Assembly: GCF_008017805.1 (NCBI RefSeq)
Contig: NZ_VRTT01000027.1
Location: forward strand, 1 to 64,000
DNA: 64,000 bases
Direction of reading: 5' to 3'
DNA from: Paenibacillus sp. N3.4
GTDB lineage: Bacteria; Bacillota; Bacilli; Paenibacillales; NBRC-103111
Made by a program: the position numbers and the translations under genes. The notes beneath the pieces are model-generated. The model was not told the origin of the DNA. It saw nothing but the letters and a program-made list of their open reading frames with translations, and searched no databases. Shown here piece by piece: positions 1 through 8,320 of this stretch; the stretch's first letter is position 1; every line of letters begins with the position of its first letter.

Positions 1-311
1 TTTCCTCCCCACAATTTCTTTTTAATCTTAGGAAACTCTTTAAACAAAAGTCTGGCGGAAACACCTTTTAATGCTTTAATCATACTAGGTATTGAATGCT
101 GTGGTGTACAATCCACTAAGAGATGGATGTGATCGGAGTCGCTTTCAATTTCAGATATAGTGAAGTTGTTATCGGATGCAATCTGAATAAGAATTTCTTT
201 TAGTCTTACGTCTAATTCTTCTACAAGAATCTGGTGTCGGTACTTTACACACCATACGATGTGGTACTGAATGGCATAGACGTAACCACGACCATGCTTA
301 ATTTCTGACAT
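1..311 (-). CDS. tnpA: IS200/IS605-family transposase TnpA (Y1, HUH), 3' end beyond window
   Basis: Reading the minus strand from an ATG at 311 gives a protein starting MSEIKHGRGYVYAIQYHIVW and running off the window edge after about 103 residues. The HIHLL segment is the HUH motif of single-strand DNA transposases of the Y1 family, and the YHIVWCVKYRH segment is typical of TnpA. The catalytic tyrosine would lie near the C-terminus, outside the window. TnpA of this family excises and inserts single-stranded circles without target duplication. The gene sits next to a perfect hairpin at 411-444, as expected of the subterminal palindromes recognised by these enzymes. Whether a tnpB follows cannot be seen. 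Confidence 0.9.
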   Translation of the reverse strand, partial: MSEIKHGRGYVYAIQYHIVWCVKYRHQILVEELDVRLKEILIQIASDNNFTISEIESDSDHIHLLVDCTPQHSIPSMIKALKGVSARLLFKEFPKIKKKLWGG

Positions 312-410
312 AAAATCACCTCTGACTACAGAATAGCATATGTCAGTGTTATTTTCCTATAGAAACCTTGACACTAAAAGGATTGTTGTAATAGTTACCT
401 AAACATGTGT

Positions 411-444
411 CGGATAGGGTGTGGCATAAGCCACACCCTATCCG
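411..444. repeat. perfect subterminal hairpin of the IS200/IS605 element
   Basis: Bases 411-425 and 430-444 are perfectly complementary (15 bp) around an ATAA loop. A second, imperfect hairpin with two G-T pairs lies at 456-475. Both sit between tnpA and the element boundary, the usual place of the folded end that TnpA binds. A role as a tnpA terminator is ruled out because it is upstream of the gene. Confidence 0.75.
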
Positions 445-455
445 AAGTTTTCTAA

Positions 456-773
456 CTCACGACTGAAGGCACGAGATTGCGAAAACTTTTCATCAAAAAT
501 GCAATAGAGTCCATGCCGAGCGGTGGAGCCATCATTCTAAACACGCGGAAACTTCCGAATGCCGTGCAAATACTTATTACAAATACTGGAGTCGGCATGA
601 CCAAAAAGCAGCTGAATTCGCTGGGCATCCCCTTCTATACGACCAAAGAACAGGGTACTGGGCTCGGGCTCGTCGTCGTGATGAGTATTATCAAGATGAT
701 GAACGGGAAAATATCATTCTCCAGCAACTTAAACAAAGGAACCAAATGTTCCATTCTCTTTCAACAAAAATAA
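456..773 (+). pseudogene. truncated sensor histidine kinase, C-terminal ATPase domain only
   Basis: The open frame from 456 to the stop at 771-773 encodes only the HATPase_c domain: N-box remnant KNAIESMPSGG, an ATP-lid region ending FYTTKE, and the G2 box GTGLGL. Sensor domain, phosphoacceptor histidine helix and the front of the N-box are missing, and the sequence just upstream is the end of the insertion element, so the gene was cut by that insertion. A TTG at 477 is the first possible start but has no good ribosome binding site. The G1 box reads NTGVGM, with Asn in place of the usual Asp. The style of the domain resembles sporulation-type kinases, but the partner cannot be named. Confidence 0.8.
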
Positions 774-862
774 GTCTCCAGCAACCTCCATTAACATGTC
801 CGATAATATGTGTTATTCTGTTTAGATACGCACGTTCATGCAGATGTGAAGGAGGTTTCACT

Positions 863-1261
863 ATGGATTCGAATTTTATTCAGATGAAATTCCATGAAGG
901 CGACTTGAAAATGTCGCATAAAAAGAAGGATTACGGCTTAACCGTTACGACCAAAGAATTAATTCTTCATAAACCTCACATTAATTATTATTTAAAATTG
1001 GAACATATTATCACGATTATTCCTTATAAAAATAAGGGAGTTAACACCATCACGTTCATTAACAAGCGATCAGAAAATCAAGAGCTTACACAATTGTCAC
1101 TTGGAACAGAACACTTTCGAATCTATGTCCAAGCAGCTACGGTACATAACCGAAGCGGGCTCTTCGAATTAGGACCAACCGATGTCATCATCCCTATTCA
1201 TCCCAGTATGTTGAGAGCAATTTCCGAATCCATTCAGCCCAACGGCTTAACAATATTTTAA
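863..1261 (+). CDS. conserved hypothetical protein, 132 aa
   Basis: The start is the ATG at 863, eight bases after a strong GGAGG (851-855); a longer frame upstream has no ribosome binding site. The protein begins MDSNFIQMKFHEGDLKMS, is soluble and rich in beta-forming residues, and has no signal peptide, membrane helix or motif that I recognise. It is the only intact plus-strand gene in the window and is closed by a bidirectional terminator at 1276-1324. It lies directly behind the disrupted kinase, which is not enough to assign a signalling role. Function unknown. Confidence 0.7.
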   Translation: MDSNFIQMKFHEGDLKMSHKKKDYGLTVTTKELILHKPHINYYLKLEHIITIIPYKNKGVNTITFINKRSENQELTQLSLGTEHFRIYVQAATVHNRSGLFELGPTDVIIPIHPSMLRAISESIQPNGLTIF

Positions 1262-1275
1262 AAAGGAATGTACAA

Positions 1276-1324
1276 AAAGAAGCGATAGTGAAAAGAGGTT
1301 CTTTTCATTATCGCTTCTTTTTGT
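1276..1324 (+). terminator. bidirectional intrinsic terminator between convergent genes
   Basis: A long near-perfect stem (AAGAAGCGATAGTGAAAAGA paired with its complement across GGT) is followed by TTTTTG on the plus strand and preceded by an A-rich run, so it can end both the 132-aa gene (plus) and the phosphatase gene (minus). Confidence 0.85.
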
Positions 1325-1334
1325 TTTCGTTTGC

Positions 1335-1816
1335 CTACAGACCCTTCTCCTGCTTGATAAAAGCGAGTAGTTGTCGGCAGCTTTCCTCTACCATCTCATA
1401 TACTTCTTGAAAATTCCCCGTATAATAAGGGTCTGGAACTTCTTTATTCGGGCGATTCGGATTAAAGTCTAATAATTTATGTATCGAGGCACGCTCCTCA
1501 CCCTCAACAGAGACGGGAGCAAACGAAGCAAGATTACGAATATTACTATCGTCATTGCAATGATATAAGTAAATTGTACAAAATCATCCGATTTCACTTG
1601 CCTTGCTTGTAGCCCTTGATGTTCGATGCCATGCTGCTTCAGGATATCCCTAGTCCCTTGATGCGGCGGATGACCGATATGCCAATCCCCAGTGCCTGCA
1701 GAATCGGTATGGATGATGTGCGCAAGCCCGGCTTGTGCTACTTGATACCGGAACACAGCTTCAGCCATCGGAGAACGGCATATATTACCTAAACAAACGA
1801 ATAGGACCTGGATCAT
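1335..1816 (-). CDS. low-molecular-weight protein-tyrosine phosphatase, frameshifted
   Basis: The N-terminus carries the CX5R(S/T) phosphatase loop VCLGNICRSP at residues 8-17. After about 87 residues the frame breaks near base 1553, where ATGACGAT should read ATGGACGAT (one G missing). In the restored frame the protein continues with DDSNIRNL and ends QEKGL at a TAG (1335-1337), for 160 aa, the family length. It includes the general-acid motif DPYYTG, so the enzyme is complete. The family dephosphorylates phosphotyrosine; the sequence looks closer to YfkJ-type enzymes than to arginine phosphatases, but this is inference. The start overlaps the stop of the ABC ATPase gene upstream (ATGA), implying translational coupling. 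Confidence 0.85.
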
Positions 1817-2546
1817 ACTTCACCGAAAACAAGCTGTTTTTCACGCATCGTAAGCGATCTTGCTGGAATATCCAGTACAATTCTTCCCTCAGCCAGTCCC
1901 CAAATGCGAGTTGCATAGCGCTCTGCCAGTTCCACTTGATGAAGCGTTGCGATAACGCTCATATTGCGGTCTTTACACAGAGATTTCAAATCTTGAATAA
2001 TATATTCCGTTGATTTGGGATCAAGTCCAGATACAGGCTCGTCCGCCACAAGAACCTTAGGACCGAGGATCAAAGCTTTAGCAATCGCTACACGCTGCTG
2101 TTCTCCACCACTTAACTGGCCAACCTTCTTTTCGCCTTTATCCAGTAACCCAACCTTCTCCAAATAATCCATGCCTACGACATGTTCATCACGAGAAGTT
2201 GTTCCAGTCAGCAAGCGCAGAGGTGTCTTGTAGAACCGTCCCATCATTACATTTTGATAGCGCTTTTATTTCGATTCAAAGCAGGTTTCTCCTCTAAAAA
2301 AGCGAAATCCTTCCCTAGCTTCCACCGCTCCATAGGCCCTGGCTTGGAAATATCATTTGACTTATATATAAGTTGACCTGTGGTCCACTTCTCTTGGTGA
2401 CTGATACAACGAAGCAAGGTCGTCTTTCCGCTCCCGCTTCCGCCTATGACGGCAATAAATTCGCCTTCATCGACTTGAAAACTAACTTGAGAAAGCACCT
2501 CATTGTCCGGAGGATATACTTTACTTAGATTACGCACTGTAAGCAT
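1813..2546 (-). CDS. PhnC-like ABC transporter ATP-binding protein, frameshifted
   Basis: The gene codes for an ABC ATPase of 244 aa once one base is restored near 2252-2255 (AAAATG should be AAAAATG). Walker A is GGSGSGKTT near residues 35-43, the ABC signature is LSGGEQQRVAIAKAL, and Walker B is VLVADEP followed by an H-loop in ATLHQ. The regulatory region resembles PhnC, the ATPase of phosphonate importers. No permease or binding protein gene lies beside it in the window, so its partner and substrate are unknown. It starts at an ATG (2546) behind AAGGAG and a palindromic leader shared with miaB and rseP. The downstream phosphatase overlaps it by four bases. Confidence 0.82.
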
Positions 2547-2554
2547 AACAACGT

Positions 2555-2600
2555 CTCCTTAAAGTTTTGCTTTTGCAAAACGATCTGTAAGATCTACTTG
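2555..2600 (-). repeat. palindromic leader repeat, copy 1 (short form)
   Basis: Upstream of the ABC ATPase start: stem GTTTTGC / GCAAAAC with a four-base loop at 2564-2581, directly before the AAGGAG ribosome binding site. A CTGTAAGATC segment lies on the other side. Same design as the copies before miaB and rseP, but without the second palindrome. Confidence 0.6.
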
Positions 2601-2601
2601 G

Positions 2602-2649
2602 AAAAAATCGCCGCTCATGTCAAGCAATAAGCCTGATTAGAGGGCGATT
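2602..2649 (-). terminator. terminator downstream of ricA
   Basis: On the minus strand AATCGCC (2643-2649) pairs with GGCGATT (2606-2612) and is followed by TTTT. It lies just behind the ricA stop and before the ABC ATPase gene. Confidence 0.65.
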
Positions 2650-2673
2650 GTTTGTGTGCCATACGAGTGTTTC

Positions 2674-3144
2674 TTAATCGCAAGAGCTCGGACTTTCAGC
2701 TGAGCCTGCTTCTACGTTAATTTTTTCGGAGATCGTATCACGAATGACGGACATGACGAGCTGCAGCAAATAGTTGATATCCTCTTGTGTTTGTTTGAAT
2801 TCATTAACAATAGGAATCCCATCTAATTCATCTTGAAGCACTTCAATTTCATTCTCAATTTTCTCGACCATTTTAGCATTTTTAAAGGTCTCGAACGCTA
2901 CGATTTCCTTCTGCTTCTTCTTGATTGCACTGATTAGCGTTTGGATGTCAGCGTTAACCGCGATTTGCTTCTCTGCTTTTTGATAAAACTGAACCTCGTT
3001 CGACGTCGTCAACAAATTCGCCAGCTCTTTAGCTTTGAACAAAATATCTTCACGAACGATCATCTCTGTATTTGTAAATTCCTCCACTTGAAAAGCATGA
3101 GGATGGCTGTCATTGTGTTCATGATCACATTGGGACATATTCAT
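2674..3144 (-). CDS. ricA: RicA (YmcA/YlbF family), regulator of RNA processing
   Basis: The 156-residue protein is largely alpha-helical with a YlbF/YmcA-type core around NADIQTLISAIKKKQKEI and a helical tail. The start is the ATG at 3144, five bases behind AGGAG; a GTG six bases further up is too close to it. In B. subtilis RicA (YmcA) forms a complex with RicF and RicT that helps RNase Y mature transcripts and affects sporulation, competence and biofilm formation. Here, as in Bacillus, it follows miaB directly (28 bases), and RNase Y itself is encoded at 10.7-12.2 kb. The N-terminus has a short His-rich stretch, and Cys residues stand near both ends; the RicAFT complex is known to carry Fe-S clusters, but I cannot say which residues here would serve. 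Confidence 0.85.
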   Translation of the reverse strand: MNMSQCDHEHNDSHPHAFQVEEFTNTEMIVREDILFKAKELANLLTTSNEVQFYQKAEKQIAVNADIQTLISAIKKKQKEIVAFETFKNAKMVEKIENEIEVLQDELDGIPIVNEFKQTQEDINYLLQLVMSVIRDTISEKINVEAGSAESPSSCD

Positions 3145-3172
3145 ACACACTCCTATCTATTTCAGCGCTAAC

Positions 3173-4655
3173 TTAAACGGACAATTGCAACGGCTCAGGA
3201 ACAATTTCGCCTTTCAAAATCCATGTTTGCGCATGCGTTACTTTTACCTGGATCATTTTGCCGATTAAATCCTTGGAGCCTGTAAAATGGATCAATTTAT
3301 TGGTCCTTGTGCGACCGGAAAGCACGTCCGCATTGTTCTTGCTTTCGCCTTCCACAAGCACTTCAACAGTTTGTCCAAACAATTTATCGTTTGCTCGCTT
3401 TACTGTGAGCATTCACAAGCTCATTCAAGCGATACAAGCGCTGCTTCTTGACTTCCATCGGGACGTTATCTTCCATATCGGCTGCTGGCGTGCCTTCGCG
3501 TGGCGAATAAATAAACGTAAAGGCGAAATCAAACCCAACTTCCTCATACAGTGACATCGTCTCATCAAACTGTTCATCCGTTTCACCTGGGAAGCCAACA
3601 ATAATATCTGTCGTGAGAACGACATCAGGAAGCGTCTCCTTAATTTTGCGAGCAAGCTGCAAATAATGATCACGGGAATATTTCCGGCTCATTTTTTTCA
3701 ACACTTCTGTATTACCTGATTGTACAGGAAGATGGATGTGTTCGACAAGATTTCCGCGTTTTCCCAGCACTTCAATCAAGCTATCATCAAAATCCCGGGG
3801 GTGTGAAGTTGTGAATCGAATGCGCGGCACATCAATTTTACGAATATCATCCATTAGATTAGCGAAAGAATAGGTGATATCTTCAAAATCTTTGCCATAA
3901 GCATTCACATTTTGTCCAAGCAAAGTGATTTCCTGAAACCCTTGACGGGCCAAATCTCTGACTTCGGCAAGTACATCCTGCGGTCTGCGGCTGCGCTCCT
4001 TCCCACGTGTGTAAGGAACGATGCAATACGTACAAAACTTGTCACAACCGAACATGATGTTTACCCAAGCGCGAATGCCTTCGCGTTTCTTCGGCAAATT
4101 CTCAACAATATCGCCTTCTTTGGACCACACTTCTACAACCATTTCTTTGTTATAAAAGGCATCCTTTAAAAGTGTAGGCAGTCGATGAATATTGTGTGTT
4201 CCGAAAATCAAATCCACAAAAGCATGCTTCTGCATAATGCGGTTTACGACAGCTTCTTCTTGTGACATACATCCGCACACACCAAGAACAAGACCAGGTT
4301 TCTGAGCTTTTAACGCTTTCAAATGCCCCAGTTCCCCGAACACCTTATCTTCAGCATTTTCCCTAATCGCGCAAGTGTTCAATAAAATGACGTCAGCCAA
4401 ATTCTTGTCTTCCGTCGTTTGGTAGCCCATTTGCTCGAGCAGGCCTTTCATCACTTCTGTATCGTGCTCATTCATCTGACAACCATAGGTGCGAATCAAA
4501 TAAAATTTATCTTTGCCGAACTGCTGCATGTCTTCCGGAATGGTGAAGTCATAATGAACGGCGATCTCTTCTTTTCCGCGTTTCTTGGCATCTGTCAGGG
4601 AAGGAGGCTGAAAATATTGGGAATAATCCTTGTCGGATTTCACTTCATTAGCCAC
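3173..4655 (-). CDS. miaB: tRNA-2-methylthio-N6-dimethylallyladenosine synthase MiaB, frameshifted
   Basis: The enzyme adds a methylthio group to i6A37 of tRNAs. Visible are the UPF0004 domain with three cluster cysteines (TYGCQMN, NTCAIRE, GVCGCMS), the radical-SAM motif CDKFCTYC and a C-terminal TRAM domain (last about 70 residues, 3173-3400). The TRAM part is out of frame: near base 3398 one extra base (or two missing) breaks the frame after NAHSK. Repaired length is 493 aa, family-typical. The start is a GTG at 4655 behind a strong AGGAGG; a double-palindrome leader precedes it. ricA follows. The frameshift would remove the tRNA-binding TRAM domain and is probably an assembly error. Confidence 0.9.
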
Positions 4656-4663
4656 TTTCTTTC

Positions 4664-4730
4664 CTCCTAAGCGTTTTGCTTAAGCAAAACTGTCTTCGTA
4701 AGCTTTGGCTTTGTTTTCTTAGAAAACACG
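4664..4730 (-). repeat. palindromic leader repeat, copy 2 (full form) before miaB
   Basis: Two palindromes: GTTTTGCTTAAGCAAAAC (4673-4690, perfect 18 bp) and GTTTTCTTAGAAAAC (4713-4727), 22 bases apart, the spacer holding TTCGTAAGCTTTGG. The inner palindrome is followed by GCTT and AGGAGG. The same arrangement with the same spacer core occurs before rseP (58156-58220). The rest of the gap up to pduL (4731-4844) is AT-rich and shows no gene or clear promoter. Confidence 0.7.
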
Positions 4731-4844
4731 AACAGCAAATAGCTCTACGATTTACTTATAAATATGCAGCTTTTATTATAGCATCACAAGCCTATATAGT
4801 ACAAAAGGAAATTGGCATTTATGTAAAAAACATTCACCATGAAC

Positions 4845-5414
4845 CTAGTCTAGTACTTCTGCGTAATCGCCTGTTTTGACACCCGCGGCGTTTCCTTCGT
4901 CCGTATCGATATGCATATCCAGTGCAAACTGCTCAGAAACACGTGCGATGACATCTTCAAAAATCAACGGACGTTCTCCTACTAATTTGACACGAAGCAG
5001 CTGCTTATCTTGAATACCCCATTTCTCGGCATCCGATGTATGAAAATGAATATGTCTTGCCGCGACAATGGCTCCACGCTCTAAATCGATTTCCCCTTTA
5101 GGGCCAATTACTTTGAGCCCTGGTGTATCAGCAATCTGTCCAGATTCACGGACAGGCGGATTAACACCAAGCGAGAACGCATCGGTACGCGATATTTCAA
5201 TTTGTGTGTTTGGTCTAGCAGGTCCGAGAATACGTACCTTATCGAACTTTCCTTTAGGTCCAACAATGGCTACAGTCTCTTGCGCAGCATATTGTCCTGG
5301 CTGTGTAAGTTCTTTAAAGTTCGTCAATTCGTAACCTTCACCGAATAAAATGTCAATATGAGCTCGTGAAACATGGATATGACGGGCCGAGACCCCAATA
5401 GGAACTGTTTTCAT
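4845..5414 (-). CDS. pduL: PduL-type phosphate acyltransferase
   Basis: PduL enzymes interconvert acyl-CoA and acyl phosphate (propanoyl or acetyl) with two related beta-barrel domains and zinc held by histidines. The protein (189 aa) shows the signatures GVSARHIHVS near the N-terminus and AARHIHFH in the second half, both zinc-binding segments, and GILGPAR-like KVRILGPARPN between. The ATG at 5414 is used because the family begins (M)KTVPIGVSxRHIH; the frame upstream lacks a site. There are no microcompartment genes nearby, so it probably works as a cytosolic phosphotransacetylase, possibly taking up acyl-CoA made by the neighbouring KorAB. A terminator separates it from korB. Confidence 0.88.
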   Translation of the reverse strand: MKTVPIGVSARHIHVSRAHIDILFGEGYELTNFKELTQPGQYAAQETVAIVGPKGKFDKVRILGPARPNTQIEISRTDAFSLGVNPPVRESGQIADTPGLKVIGPKGEIDLERGAIVAARHIHFHTSDAEKWGIQDKQLLRVKLVGERPLIFEDVIARVSEQFALDMHIDTDEGNAAGVKTGDYAEVLD

Positions 5415-5466
5415 CTTCGTTATCCATCCTTTTCTACTTAGCTTACGGTCAGTATATCCGTTGAAC

Positions 5467-5501
5467 AAAAAGGGCATACGGAATTTCTCCATATGCCCTC
5501 A
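5467..5501 (-). terminator. intrinsic terminator after korB
   Basis: AGGGCATA and TATGCCCT form the stem, followed on the minus strand by TTTTTG. It lies 13 bases behind the korB stop. Confidence 0.85.
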
Positions 5502-5513
5502 AAGCGCTACCTA

Positions 5514-6379
5514 TTATTTGAATTCAGTTAGCATTTTGTTGAAATCTGCTTCTGAAAGCTGAAGGTTTTGTTTAGAAAGTCCTTCTTTTGCAAAGCTTGG
5601 AATGGAATCTTCATAGCTCTTTTTAACAGTGTTTTGATAGATGATACCTGTAAGCATGGAATTTGTTTCCATGATTTTAGTCATCGCCATAACACGGTTC
5701 GTAGAGTCGTAATCAGGAATCTCATCCAGATCCACAATGTTCTCTTTAAACCAGTCATACGTGTTTACTTTATTAAATGTTACACAAGGACTGAATACGT
5801 TGATCAAAGAGAAGCCTTTGTGATTCAAGCCAGCTTCAATAACAGCTGTTAACTGCTTTAGGTTGCTGGAGAACGATTGTGCAACGAAGTTGCACCGGCA
5901 GCCATTGCAACTTCCAATGGTGAAATGGCTGATTCAATCGTACCTTGTGGCGTACTTTTCGTTTTGAAACCTTCAGCACTACGTGGAGATGCTTGACCTT
6001 TCGTCAAACCGTAGATTTGGTTATCCATAACGATATAAGTAACATCGATATTACGACGAATCGCATGAACCGTATGACCCATACCAATCGCGAAACCGTC
6101 TCCGTCTCCGCCTGATGCGATGACTGTCAAATCACGGTTAGCCATTTTTACACCTTGTGCGATTGGCAATGAACGACCGTGAATACCATGGAAACCGTAA
6201 GCATTGATGTAGCCTGAGATCCGACCTGAACAACCAATACCCGAAACGATTGCTAAGCCTTCAGGCTCTAAGCCAACATTTGCTGCAGCACGCTGAATTG
6301 CAGCTTGCACGGAGAAATCTCCGCATCCAGGACACCAGTTAGGCTTTACATTGTTACGGAAGTCTTTTAATGTTGCCAT
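5514..6379 (-). CDS. korB: 2-oxoacid:ferredoxin oxidoreductase beta subunit, frameshifted
   Basis: KorB binds thiamine diphosphate: the ThDP motif GDGDGFAIG and the cysteine motif WCPGCGDF near residue 20 are present. With KorA it oxidises a 2-oxoacid (2-oxoglutarate in the characterised homologues) with CoA and reduces ferredoxin. The start is the ATG at 6379 (MATLKDFRNN), overlapping the korA stop by 13 bases. The frame breaks near 5888, where ACTTCG should read ACTTTCG; repair gives 288 aa, the length of close homologues. The substrate cannot be decided from sequence alone. Confidence 0.88.
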
Positions 6380-8115
6380 GCTAAAGTCAACTCCTTGCAT
6401 TTTTGTTCGATTTCTGCAGGTAAGAATGGATTACCGTTATATTTCAGAACGTTTTTAATTTTATCTGCATGACCTACGTGCAGTTTAATTTGATCTGCCA
6501 ATTGGCCCGTTGCGTTGTTTTCAACAACGATAACCGTTTTTGCTTTTTCAACAAGAGGTTTCAGTTGTTCTGTTGGGAATGGATGAATCAAACGAACTGT
6601 TGCGTGATTCGTCTTAATTCCTTCTTGTTCAACACGGCGTCTTGCTTCATCGATCGTACCACCTGTAGAGCCCATTCCGATAATCAAAAGATCCGGATTC
6701 TCATGAGGAGCATCGAATTTAATTGCGTCTGTTACTTGAATGTGTTTCAGCTTCTCTAAACGCTTATCCATCATCCTTTGACGGTTTTCAGTGCTCTCGG
6801 AAGGACGACCCGTTTGGTCATGCTCTACCCCTGTAACATGGTGAATACCGTTCTTAACGCCTGGAATTACACGCGGTGATACACCGTTTTCTGTGAACTG
6901 ATAACGTTTGAACAATTGGTTAGCTTCCTGCTCAGGAGCTTCTGTAACCAATGTTCCACGATCAATCACGATACGATTGTAATCCAGCATTTCTGCAGAT
7001 TGTTTACCAAGAGAAAGTTGAAGATCCGTCATCAAGATAACAGGAACTTGATATTTCTCAGCAAGGTTGAAAGCTTCAATCGTGTCGTAGAAGCACTCTT
7101 CAATCGTGCTCGGGGACAATACAATTTTAGGAATTTCACCGTGCGTACCGTAGACCATAGCGTTTAAATCGGATTGTTCTTGTTTCGTAGGAAGACCTGT
7201 ACTTGGACCCCCACGTTGCGTATCTACAATAACAACCGGTGTTTCTGTCATACCAGCCAAACCAATTGCTTCCATCATCAAAGACAGACCAGGACCAGCT
7301 GATGCTGTTAAAGCACGAGCCCCTGCATAGTTAGCTCCGATAGCCATCGTACATGCAGCGATTTCATCTTCTGTTTGGATAACAGTACCGCCAAATTTAG
7401 GAAGCGCTTTGATTAAGTACTCCATAACTTCGGATGCCGGTGTAATCGGGTAGGCAGGCATAAAGCGGCATCCTGCAGCTACGGCTCCAAGAGCAATTGC
7501 ATCGTTACCGATCATAAACAATTTTTGTTTTCCGTCGGCTGGCTCTAATTGGAAATCAAGAATCGGTCCGCCGGCAAGTTCCAGAACGGATTCTGCCCCT
7601 TTGCGAACGGCTTCAATATTTTTTTCAACAACAGCGGCCCCTTTACGGCCAAATTCTTCTTCAACGGCTTTATTAAACACATCAATTGGCAAACCGAGCA
7701 GTGCCCAAGAAGCGCCAGATGCGGCCATGTTCTTAAATAGGGAAGTTCCTAGTTCTTCAGCGATTGCAGTGATCGGAACTGGGAATAAGCGAGCTTTAAT
7801 TCCTTCAGGTAATACTGGATTGAATTTGGCATCTGCTACAATAACTCCGTTGTCACGAAGCTCATGTGCGTTAAAATCAATGCTCTCTTGGTCAAATGCA
7901 ACCAAAATATCCAAATCATCTGAGATTGCGCGAATCGGTTTGGTGCTGATGCGAATCTTGTTATTTGTATGTCCCCCCTTAATCCGTGAAGAGAAATGAC
8001 GGTACCCATACAAATAATAACCGAGACGGTTCAATGCAGTAGAGAAAATGCGGTCTGTACTTTCGACCCCTTCACCCTGCTGACCTCCGATTTTCCAAGA
8101 TAACTGACTAATCAC
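6367..8115 (-). CDS. korA: 2-oxoacid:ferredoxin oxidoreductase alpha subunit (gamma-alpha fusion)
   Basis: The 582-residue protein joins a gamma domain (residues 1 to about 180, beginning SWKIGGQQGEGVEST) with the pyrimidine-binding alpha domain (PAYPITPASEVMEY, EDEIAACTMAIGANYAGAR) and a C-terminal transketolase-like domain. It is the partner of KorB in the same operon and supplies reduced ferredoxin and acyl-CoA. The start is GTG at 8115 behind AAAGGAG. A good sigma-A promoter lies 105 bases upstream (8220-8248). Similar kor operons lie beside ymdB and miaB in other Firmicutes, including staphylococci. Confidence 0.92.
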   Translation of the reverse strand: MISQLSWKIGGQQGEGVESTDRIFSTALNRLGYYLYGYRHFSSRIKGGHTNNKIRISTKPIRAISDDLDILVAFDQESIDFNAHELRDNGVIVADAKFNPVLPEGIKARLFPVPITAIAEELGTSLFKNMAASGASWALLGLPIDVFNKAVEEEFGRKGAAVVEKNIEAVRKGAESVLELAGGPILDFQLEPADGKQKLFMIGNDAIALGAVAAGCRFMPAYPITPASEVMEYLIKALPKFGGTVIQTEDEIAACTMAIGANYAGARALTASAGPGLSLMMEAIGLAGMTETPVVIVDTQRGGPSTGLPTKQEQSDLNAMVYGTHGEIPKIVLSPSTIEECFYDTIEAFNLAEKYQVPVILMTDLQLSLGKQSAEMLDYNRIVIDRGTLVTEAPEQEANQLFKRYQFTENGVSPRVIPGVKNGIHHVTGVEHDQTGRPSESTENRQRMMDKRLEKLKHIQVTDAIKFDAPHENPDLLIIGMGSTGGTIDEARRRVEQEGIKTNHATVRLIHPFPTEQLKPLVEKAKTVIVVENNATGQLADQIKLHVGHADKIKNVLKYNGNPFLPAEIEQKCKELTLAWQH

Positions 8116-8219
8116 CGTACGTCCACTCCTTTTGATTGTAACTGCATGAAGACATGAATGACCTAATTACATGTAAATGAAGATGAGGCTATAAAAAATT
8201 TCTTTCACTTATCAACCAA

Positions 8220-8248
8220 ATTCTATGCCTTTACCGAACAAATTGCAA
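8220..8248 (-). promoter_or_regulatory. sigma-A promoter of korAB
   Basis: Minus strand: TTGCAA (8243-8248), 17-base spacer, TAGAAT (8220-8225). The leader to the korA GTG is about 100 nt. Confidence 0.6.
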
Positions 8249-8320
8249 GGGGTTTGAATGAATCTAAAACATAGAGTTTTTAGATGGAATTCATATCAAT
8301 ATTAGATCATTCCCATTTCT

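Larger units (their letters stand above)
1..476 (-). mobile_element. IS200/IS605-type insertion sequence, one end inside the window
   Basis: The element holds tnpA (1-311) and about 160 bases of non-coding end sequence with two hairpins. It adjoins a histidine kinase fragment whose reading frame is open only from about 456. The precise junction is not visible because this family makes no target duplications; I place it between about 456 and 485. The other end is outside the window. Confidence 0.75.

Noticed and set aside
4845-5414. Bacterial microcompartment locus around pduL
   Set aside because: No shell protein or other Pdu/Eut genes nearby; neighbours are kor and miaB.
8262-8286. AT-rich stem downstream of the dipeptidase gene as terminator
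   Set aside because: Stem is only A-T pairs and no T-run follows on the minus strand.
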